A stretch of DNA of 39,987 nucleotides, taken from NCBI RefSeq assembly GCF_000170915.1, contig NZ_ABCT01000021.1:1-39987 (forward strand), written 5' to 3'. The first letter of the stretch is position 1. Each line of letters begins with the position of its first letter. Source of the DNA: Limnobacter sp. MED105. GTDB lineage: Bacteria; Pseudomonadota; Gammaproteobacteria; Burkholderiales; Burkholderiaceae_B. The position numbers were made by a program, and so were the translations under genes. Shown piece by piece: positions 34,125-39,987 of this stretch. Below the pieces are notes generated by a model, which saw only the letters and a list, made by a program, of their open reading frames with translations, was not told where the DNA came from and did not search any database.

Positions 34125-34613
34125 TTAGCTGGACTGACTGTTCGCCTGCGCCTTGATTTCGGAATCGCGCGCCTGGGCGGCTACCTTGTCGAGCACGCCA
34201 TTAACGAACTTGAATGCGTCAGTGCCCCCGAAAGTTTTGGTCAACTCAACAGCCTCGTTGATCACCACTCGATAGGGAATTTCAGCGTGCGTATTCATTT
34301 CATGACTGGCCAGTACCAGCACGGCTTTCTCCACCGGGCTAAGCTCGCCCCATGGGCGATCAATGAACGGCTGAATTTGATGCATCAAGTCTTCCAAGTG
34401 GTGCACCGAACCGTGCAACAGCGACTCGTAATGCTCGCGATCGGCCTTGTCAAAACCAGGCGCATCACGAATGTGCGCATCGACTTCACCGACTTCTGTG
34501 GGATTTAAAAACCATTGATACAAGCCCTGCAAAGCCAACTCACGCGATCGTCGACGAGCGTTGCGCGTGTGGCCTTGCCTCTTGCCCGAATCAGGCTTGC
34601 TGGCTTCACTCAT
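34125..34613 (-). CDS. nusB: Transcription antitermination factor NusB
   Basis: Binds boxA RNA with NusE and takes part in rRNA antitermination. From the ATG at 34613 (MSEASKPDSGKRQG) it has 162 residues. The Shine-Dalgarno gaggaagaag lies inside the end of ribH, and the two genes overlap by 8 bases; an in-frame GTG at 34634 has no such site. RRRSRELALQGLYQWFL opens the all-helical fold, and LASHEMNTHAEIPYRVVINEAVELTKTFGGTDAFKFVNGVLDKV is the conserved C-terminal half. The ribH-nusB-thiL order is standard. Confidence 0.96.
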   Translation of the reverse strand: MSEASKPDSGKRQGHTRNARRRSRELALQGLYQWFLNPTEVGEVDAHIRDAPGFDKADREHYESLLHGSVHHLEDLMHQIQPFIDRPWGELSPVEKAVLVLASHEMNTHAEIPYRVVINEAVELTKTFGGTDAFKFVNGVLDKVAAQARDSEIKAQANSQSS

Positions 34614-35112
34614 CGTCTTCTTCCTCGTCATCAACGCCGGGCAGGTTGTCGTCCAGCGTCATCATTAAATTGCCCATTTCCACGGCGCAGCGGGCGGCAT
34701 CAACCCCCTTGTCTTCAATTCGCTCGATCGCCTGATCCTCGGTGTAGGTTGTCAACACCATGTTCACCACGGGAACATCGTGCGCCAAGGCCACGCTTGA
34801 AATGCCGCGGGCACTTTCCCCACATACGATTTCAAAATGATAGGTGTCACCCTTGATTACGGCACCCAGGGCAATCAAAGCATCAAACTCACCAGAAAAC
34901 GCCAGACGCTGCAATGCGATTGGAATTTCCATTGCGCCGGGCACGGTGATGTGCAAGATATCTTCGTTCAGCACACCCAAGCGCAGCAATTCGCTGCAAC
35001 AGGCGGCCCAAAGACCATTGGTAATTTCTTCGTTGAAGCGGGCCTGAACCACACCCACGCGAATGCCATCGCCATTCAAATTAGCAGGCACACTTCCTGG
35101 ACTGTTGCTCAT
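34606..35112 (-). CDS. ribH: 6,7-dimethyl-8-ribityllumazine synthase
   Basis: Condenses the RibBA product (dihydroxybutanone phosphate) with the pyrimidine intermediate to form lumazine, the penultimate step to riboflavin. The protein has 168 residues. VGVVQARFNEEITNGLW, the VPGAMEIPIALQRLAFSGEFDALIALGAVIKGDTYHFEIV block with the phosphate-binding loop, and MVLTTYTEDQAIERI are typical. It ends with an unusually acidic tail (DDEEEDDE), a feature seen in some betaproteobacteria. It overlaps ribBA by 4 bases and nusB by 8. Confidence 0.97.
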   Translation of the reverse strand: MSNSPGSVPANLNGDGIRVGVVQARFNEEITNGLWAACCSELLRLGVLNEDILHITVPGAMEIPIALQRLAFSGEFDALIALGAVIKGDTYHFEIVCGESARGISSVALAHDVPVVNMVLTTYTEDQAIERIEDKGVDAARCAVEMGNLMMTLDDNLPGVDDEEEDDE

Positions 35113-36233
35113 TTCGTTTCTCCGTTGACATAACCTGACACTTCCAAATCAAACCCGGTCATGCTTGGCATTTTCCGTGGTCGGGACAGCAATTTCATTT
35201 TGTTGACACCCAGATCACGCAGAATTTGCGCTCCGATACCGTAAGTGCGCAAGTCAGGGTTTGATCCTGCTCCTTTTCGCGCGGTTATGCCGCGCTGCTC
35301 GATGTCATCCAGCGAGGCAAACTGCCCCAACAAGCGATCAGAAGACACATCGCAGTTCAGAAGCACAATTACACCTGCCCCCTCTTCCACCACTTTCTTC
35401 ATGGCCGCTGGGATGGAGAAGGAGTGTTCGGACAAATTCACTTCAAGAAAATCGATCAACGAAGTAGGTTCGTGCACACGCACCAAAGCCTCGGTGTCTG
35501 GATTCAGTTGACCATACACCAACGCAAAGTGTGCGCTGCCTGTAGGTTTGTCACGGAAGGAAATACACTTGAATTGACCCTGTACTGTGTCAATAACACG
35601 TTCGTGCATACGCTCGATCAGCGACTCTTTGGTACTGCGGTACTGAATGAGGTCCGCAATGGTGCCAATCTTCAGGTTGTGTTCTTTGGCGAATTCCACC
35701 AGATCGGGCAAACGGGCCATGGTGCCGTCGTCTTTCATGATCTCGCAAATAACCGAGGCCGGGCTAAGGCCAGCCATGGCAGCCAGGTCGCAACCCGCTT
35801 CAGTGTGCCCGGCGCGCATGAGGACTCCGCCATTCACTGCCGTCAGAGGAAAAATATGACCGGGCTGTACCAAGTCTTCTGGCTTGGAGTTCTTGTTAAC
35901 CGCCACACGAATGGTGTGGGAGCGATCTGCTGCAGATATGCCAGTCGACACACCTTCTGCGGCTTCGATGGAGACCGTGAAATTGGTACCGTGAGAGGAG
36001 CCATTGGCTGCCACCATGGGGCGCAAGCCCAGCTCGCGACAACGAGCTTCGGTCAATGTCAGACAAATGAGGCCACGGCCATACTTGGCCATGAAATTGA
36101 TGGCCTCTGGCGTAACAAAGTCTGCGGCCAACACAAGGTCTCCCTCGTTTTCACGGTCTTCCTCGTCGACGAGAATAACCATGCGGCCTGCACGCATTTC
36201 TTCAACGATTTCGTTGACTGGACTAATTGACAT
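35109..36233 (-). CDS. ribB: 3,4-dihydroxy-2-butanone-4-phosphate synthase with degenerate GTP cyclohydrolase II domain (RibBA-like)
   Basis: The 374-residue, two-domain protein starts with an intact DHBP synthase domain (about 1-205): VDEEDRENEGDLVLAADF carries the acidic metal site, and GHIFPLTAVNGGVLMRAGHTEAGCDLAAMAGL the substrate site. The second domain (about 210-370) resembles GTP cyclohydrolase II in overall pattern, for example AHFALVYG, VRVHEPTSLIDFLEV, RTYGIGAQILRDLGVNKMKLLS. It lacks the zinc-binding cysteine segment (SECLTGDxFGSxRCDC in active RibA) and is probably not catalytic as a cyclohydrolase. A separate ribA would then be needed elsewhere. It follows lnt after 12 bases. 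Confidence 0.9.
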   Translation of the reverse strand: MSISPVNEIVEEMRAGRMVILVDEEDRENEGDLVLAADFVTPEAINFMAKYGRGLICLTLTEARCRELGLRPMVAANGSSHGTNFTVSIEAAEGVSTGISAADRSHTIRVAVNKNSKPEDLVQPGHIFPLTAVNGGVLMRAGHTEAGCDLAAMAGLSPASVICEIMKDDGTMARLPDLVEFAKEHNLKIGTIADLIQYRSTKESLIERMHERVIDTVQGQFKCISFRDKPTGSAHFALVYGQLNPDTEALVRVHEPTSLIDFLEVNLSEHSFSIPAAMKKVVEEGAGVIVLLNCDVSSDRLLGQFASLDDIEQRGITARKGAGSNPDLRTYGIGAQILRDLGVNKMKLLSRPRKMPSMTGFDLEVSGYVNGETK

Positions 36234-36245
36234 GGCTTTTAAATT

Positions 36246-37799
36246 TTACAGATTGATTGAATGGGCTCTATTGTAAGCCCTCAGGCGCCATTCACGCACG
36301 CACAGCAGTAGAAGGACCACTCCCCAAATTGAAAACCACAGGCGATCGCCCCACTTTGCGAAAAAGGTTTTACCCAACCGGCCTTCGACTTGCCCCGACC
36401 ACACCAAGGCCTGCCCGGGCTCAACGCGCTGGGTCCACTGGCCGTGCTCGTTCACAATACCGGACACTCCCGTATTGGTGACACGCAAGCCAGGCTTGCG
36501 GTGTTCAGCCGACCGGGTACGGCCCATTTGAGCATGCTGATCAAGAGCCCAGGACTGACCAAACCAGGCAAGATTGCTCAAATTCACAAACATGGACGGT
36601 TCTTGGGTGGAATTGGCGACCAATCCTGCAAACTCACCACTAAAAATATCTTCGTAACACACTGTGGAAGCCAAGGCATTGCCGCGGACCATGAAAGGCT
36701 TTAGAGGACCTGACCCGGAGGTGAACTCGCCCATGGGCATATTCAACATGGCCACAAACCATTTGAAGCCAAGTGGAATAAATTCACCGAACGGCACCAA
36801 ATGCCTTTTGTCATGGCGTGTTTCTGGCACCTCAAGCGCTTCCAAGGCCTCGTTACCTTGAAACATGACAATGGAGTTGAAATATCGAGAACCCTCTTGA
36901 ATGGCCGATCCCATGATCACGGCAGTTTCGCCCGGCGTTGCAAAGTCGCGAAATGTGGTTCTCCATTCAACCGGGGTGTCGGTCCACACCAATGGATTCA
37001 CCGTTTCGGGAAACACAAGCAAACCGCCCCCCTGCTGGGACAGCTGTTGCTTGGCCACATCGCCCAAGGCGAAGGCTTTTTGCATGTTCGAGACAATCAG
37101 ATCAGGATCAAACTTGATGCTTTGATCGACATTGGTTTGCACCCCGACCACGGTCAGAGGACTTGCACTTCGGGTTTTCACAGGTACCTGCACCAGCACC
37201 AGCAAGCCACCCAACACAGCAGCCGCTGCAAACACCTTGCTGGGTCGGCGATTCATTACAAAAGAGAGAACAAGATGAGCAAACAGCATCAATACAAACA
37301 AACTGCCGTAGCTGCCCAACCAAGGCAACAAGTTGGTAAATGGGGAATCGACCAAAGCGTCGCCTAGTCCCAGCCAGGCAAAACCGGTCATGAATGTGCC
37401 ACGAGCCCATTCAAAAAACGTCCAAAGGGCAGCCCAAAGCAATGCGTTAAATGTTGTGCCAAGTAACGACTGCTCGCGCAGAACCGAAAAACGACAGTAA
37501 ATCCACAAGGCCAAGGCAGGAAAAAGTGCCAAATAAAGCGTAAAGGCGGCAATGGCCGCCCAAGCCAGCATGGAAGGCAAACCACCATAGGTGTGCAGGC
37601 TAATGTGCAACCATGAAACACCAAAGCCGTAGGCCGACCAACCAAATGCCAGGCCGGTCAGCCAAGGGCGGCTGGTTTTCCGGGCCACAAAAGGCAACAC
37701 TGCGAGCAGCACCAAGCCAAGCCACCACAGGGAAAGTGGGGCGAATGACAACACCCAAGGCGCCCCCAAAAACGCGCCTGCCAAAAAGGAGTACATCAA
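36246..37799 (-). CDS. lnt: Apolipoprotein N-acyltransferase
   Basis: Third enzyme of lipoprotein maturation; it acylates the N-terminal cysteine in the inner membrane. The 517-residue protein has about six N-terminal membrane helices (to about residue 205), a nitrilase-like periplasmic domain, and a last helix (about 490-505). The Glu-Lys-Cys triad is present: Glu265 in LLVFPETVNPL, Lys331 in DKRHLVPFGEF, Cys381 in VCYEDIFSGEF. The start overlaps the corC stop (ATGA at 37796-37799), and a second ATG follows one codon later. The corC-lnt pairing is conserved in Proteobacteria. Confidence 0.95.
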   Translation of the reverse strand: MMYSFLAGAFLGAPWVLSFAPLSLWWLGLVLLAVLPFVARKTSRPWLTGLAFGWSAYGFGVSWLHISLHTYGGLPSMLAWAAIAAFTLYLALFPALALWIYCRFSVLREQSLLGTTFNALLWAALWTFFEWARGTFMTGFAWLGLGDALVDSPFTNLLPWLGSYGSLFVLMLFAHLVLSFVMNRRPSKVFAAAAVLGGLLVLVQVPVKTRSASPLTVVGVQTNVDQSIKFDPDLIVSNMQKAFALGDVAKQQLSQQGGGLLVFPETVNPLVWTDTPVEWRTTFRDFATPGETAVIMGSAIQEGSRYFNSIVMFQGNEALEALEVPETRHDKRHLVPFGEFIPLGFKWFVAMLNMPMGEFTSGSGPLKPFMVRGNALASTVCYEDIFSGEFAGLVANSTQEPSMFVNLSNLAWFGQSWALDQHAQMGRTRSAEHRKPGLRVTNTGVSGIVNEHGQWTQRVEPGQALVWSGQVEGRLGKTFFAKWGDRLWFSIWGVVLLLLCVREWRLRAYNRAHSINL

Positions 37800-38710
37800 G
37801 TGGGCCTGTCGTAGTCGGAGTTCTCGGTGAATGAATTGGTATTGGTGTTATCGGGTGCAGGTTCAATTTTCTGAACCCGAAGCAGGTGCACTTGCCGAGC
37901 GTCTGCACGCAATACTTCAAAGCGAAAAGGTGGCAATTCAACCACATCGCCACGCGCGGGCAGGCGCGCCAGTTGGTCGGTCAGCAATCCGCCCAAGGTA
38001 TCTGCATGCTCATTTGAAAACTCGGTTCCAAATGTTTCATTGAACTGTTCAATCGTGGTTAACGCTTTGACGCGATATAGGCCCAACTGATCTCCGCCGA
38101 GGCTCACGATATTGTCGGCTTCTTCATCAAAGTCATACTCGTCTTCAATGTCGCCCACAATTTGCTCAAGCACGTCTTCGATGGTCAGCAAGCCAGCTAC
38201 TCCACCATATTCATCAACCACAAGGGCGATGTGATTTCGGTTCAGGCGAAAATCATGCAGCAATACATTCAAGCGTTTGCTTTCAGGAATAAAGACCGCC
38301 GGGCGCAACATGTCTCGTAAATTGACTTCTGAGTCGGCATGTATGCGAAGCAGGTCCTTGGCCAGCAAGACACCGATTACGTTGTCACGTTCGCCCTCGT
38401 ACACCGGGAAACGTGAATGCGCCTTTTCAACTGCAAAAGCCACAATTTGGTCGATAGAATCTTCAGCGTTGATCGCATCCATCTGCGCCCGGGGCACCAT
38501 GATGTCTCCCGCAGACAGGTCGCTAACCTGCATGACACCCTCAATCATTGAGAGCGCATCAGCGTCCAGTAGATTTCTTTCATGGGCCTGTTGTAGCACT
38601 TCCAACAGTTGCTCCCTGTCCTCAGGCTCGCGAAGCAACAACGAAGACAAACGTTCTAGCAGGCCCCGTTCTTTTTTACTGGGGACCTGCGACGGACTCG
38701 GTTCTGACAT
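37796..38710 (-). CDS. corC: Magnesium/cobalt efflux protein CorC (YbeX-like)
   Basis: Soluble 304-residue protein of the CorC/HlyC type without membrane helices. A pair of CBS domains (about 65-195: IMVPRAQMDAINAEDSIDQIV and VVDEYGGVAGLLTIEDVLEQIVGDIEDEYD) is followed by the transporter-associated CorC_HlyC domain (about 215-290). CBS domains bind adenine nucleotides. Roles reported for relatives are Mg/Co homeostasis and ribosome-related functions; the exact one here is unknown. It precedes lnt with a 4-base overlap and follows miaB after 62 bases, without the phoH and ybeY genes that usually lie between. Confidence 0.92.
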   Translation of the reverse strand: MSEPSPSQVPSKKERGLLERLSSLLLREPEDREQLLEVLQQAHERNLLDADALSMIEGVMQVSDLSAGDIMVPRAQMDAINAEDSIDQIVAFAVEKAHSRFPVYEGERDNVIGVLLAKDLLRIHADSEVNLRDMLRPAVFIPESKRLNVLLHDFRLNRNHIALVVDEYGGVAGLLTIEDVLEQIVGDIEDEYDFDEEADNIVSLGGDQLGLYRVKALTTIEQFNETFGTEFSNEHADTLGGLLTDQLARLPARGDVVELPPFRFEVLRADARQVHLLRVQKIEPAPDNTNTNSFTENSDYDRPT

Positions 38711-38772
38711 ACGGGAGGATAAACCTCTGCAAACAATAACGGCTCAAGGATAACCGAAAAAAATGACGGATA

Positions 38773-39987
38773 TCAGGCAGCCGTGATCGGCACCTGTCCG
38801 CGCAAGGAATTGGGATAAGCCTCCACAATGTCTAATTCAACGATTTGCCCCACCATGCGAGCATTTCCTGCAAAGTTAACCACCCGGTTGTTCTCGGTCC
38901 GCCCTGCCAACTCGGCGGGGTCTTTTCTGGATGGACCTTCAACCAACACCTTTTGACGTGTACCCACCATGGACTTGCTGATGCTGGTGGCGTGGTCTTG
39001 AATTGTTTTTTGGAGGCGCGCCAAACGCTTGAGTTTGGTCACTTGGTCAACACCGTCCTCAAGATCCGCCGCAGGCGTTCCGGGGCGTGGGCTGTATACG
39101 AAGGAAAACGAAGTGTCGAAACCCACGGCATTGATCAGGTCCATGGTTTTCTCGAAATCGGCCTCGGATTCACCTGGGAATCCCACGATGAAATCAGAAG
39201 ACATTGAAATATTTGGGCGAATTTCACGCAGTTTGCGAATGATCGACTTGTATTCCAGTGCGGTATATCCGCGCTTCATTGCTGAAAGTATTCGGTCCGA
39301 ACCCGCCTGAACAGGCAAATGTAGATGATCCACCAGTTTGGGCAACTTGGCATATGCCTGAATAAGGCGCGGACCAAACTCCTTGGGGTGCGAGGTGGTA
39401 AAGCGAATCCGCTCAATACCTGGCACTTCCGAGACATATTCAAGCAACAGCGCAAAATCTGCAATTTCGCTGGTATCGCCCATCTTCCCGCGATAGGCAT
39501 TCACGTTTTGCCCCAGCAAATTGATTTCCCGCACACCCTGGTCTGCGAGATCAGCGATTTCTACCAGAACATCATCAAACGGACGGGAAATTTCCTCACC
39601 GCGCGTGTAGGGCACCACACAGAAACTGCAATACTTGCTGCAACCTTCCATGATGGATACAAATGCAGTGGCACCAGTGTTCTTGGCCAAGGGTAAATTA
39701 TCGAACTTTTCAATTTCAGGAAAAGAAATGTCCACTTGGGGCCGGTGTGTGTCTCGGCGCTGCTTGATCAGTTGCGGCAATCGGTGCAGCGTTTGAGGAC
39801 CAAACACCACATCCACATACGGGGCGCGGTCAACAATCGCCTTGCCTTCCTGGCTGGCCACGCAACCGCCCACGCCAATAATCAGGTTGGGGTTGGATTT
39901 TTTCAGGTGTTTGACACGACCCAAATCGCTAAACACTTTTTCCTGTGCTTTTTCACGCACCGAACAAGTGTTGAACAAAATAATATC
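38773..39987 (-). CDS. miaB: tRNA-2-methylthio-N6-dimethylallyladenosine synthase MiaB (5' end missing)
   Basis: Radical-SAM enzyme that adds the 2-methylthio group to adenosine 37 of tRNAs reading UNN codons. The frame runs off the right edge; the first visible residues are [18 protein letters not shown], so about 40-50 N-terminal residues, including the first cysteine of the auxiliary cluster, are outside. The UPF0004 domain is followed by the radical-SAM cluster motif [17 protein letters not shown] (CxxxCxxC), GQNVNAYRG, and a C-terminal TRAM domain (about the last 65 visible residues, with [11 protein letters not shown]). The start of the domain order and length fit MiaB rather than RimO or MtaB. 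Confidence 0.95.
   Translation of the reverse strand, partial: DIILFNTCSVREKAQEKVFSDLGRVKHLKKSNPNLIIGVGGCVASQEGKAIVDRAPYVDVVFGPQTLHRLPQLIKQRRDTHRPQVDISFPEIEKFDNLPLAKNTGATAFVSIMEGCSKYCSFCVVPYTRGEEISRPFDDVLVEIADLADQGVREINLLGQNVNAYRGKMGDTSEIADFALLLEYVSEVPGIERIRFTTSHPKEFGPRLIQAYAKLPKLVDHLHLPVQAGSDRILSAMKRGYTALEYKSIIRKLREIRPNISMSSDFIVGFPGESEADFEKTMDLINAVGFDTSFSFVYSPRPGTPAADLEDGVDQVTKLKRLARLQKTIQDHATSISKSMVGTRQKVLVEGPSRKDPAELAGRTENNRVVNFAGNARMVGQIVELDIVEAYPNSLRGQVPITAA

Overview
The window is ordinary chromosomal core DNA from a betaproteobacterium, most likely a Burkholderiales member of the Limnobacter or Sutterella/Burkholderia type. That placement is an inference from gene content, not from a search. 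It rests on an EF-P with Arg32 next to earP, an S-adenosylhomocysteine (SAH) riboswitch in front of ahcY, two lpxL-type acyltransferases divergent from metK, a RibBA with a degenerate second domain, and the dapF-DUF484-xerC and miaB/corC/lnt/rib/nusB/thiL/pgpA/cinA/recA/recX gene orders. I see no prophage, insertion sequence, CRISPR array, rRNA or tRNA gene.

Layout. 1-3.2 kb (+): the 3' part of rsuA, then efp and its rhamnosyltransferase earP, then an unrecognised small HExxH protein. 3.2-7.4 kb (-): lpxL-like, lpxL-like, dapF, DUF484, xerC, tightly overlapping. 7.4-12 kb (+): a methyl-cycle operon metK-ahcY-tlyA-metF, with a SAM-II-type riboswitch before metK and a SAH riboswitch before ahcY. 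12-15.5 kb: 5-formyl-THF cyclo-ligase (-), diverging from slt and an NDUFA9-like SDR (+). 15.7-19.1 kb (+): argD-argF-argG, ended by a bidirectional terminator shared with murB (-). 20.2-25 kb (+): yajQ, an orphan UreE-like His-rich protein, pepN and fbp. 25-27.8 kb: an M48 protease with TPR-like tail (-), moaC (+) and a solitary type IV pilin (-). 27.9-30.1 kb (-): sucC-sucD, where sucC has an apparent one-base deletion. 30.3-40 kb (-): one long tail-to-head run miaB-corC-lnt-ribBA-ribH-nusB-thiL-pgpA-cinA, then recA-recX behind a LexA box.

How the genes connect. MetK makes SAM, methyltransferases such as TlyA consume it, AhcY removes the inhibitory SAH, and MetF supplies methyl groups for homocysteine remethylation. 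Feedback at both ends of the cycle (SAM before metK, SAH before ahcY) is legible in one operon, and this is the most striking regulatory feature. Other themes are envelope building (LpxL pair, MurB, Slt, Lnt, DapF), arginine synthesis, riboflavin/thiamine cofactors, and DNA repair and chromosome resolution (RecA/RecX, XerC).

The items most worth a second look are the SAM-II/SAH riboswitch pair, the orphan UreE-like protein with matching His/Cys boxes at both ends, a hairpin sitting between the Shine-Dalgarno and start codon of argF, and the sucC frameshift. No gap between genes exceeds 300 bases. The longest is 30055-30322 (268 bases, sucC/recX).
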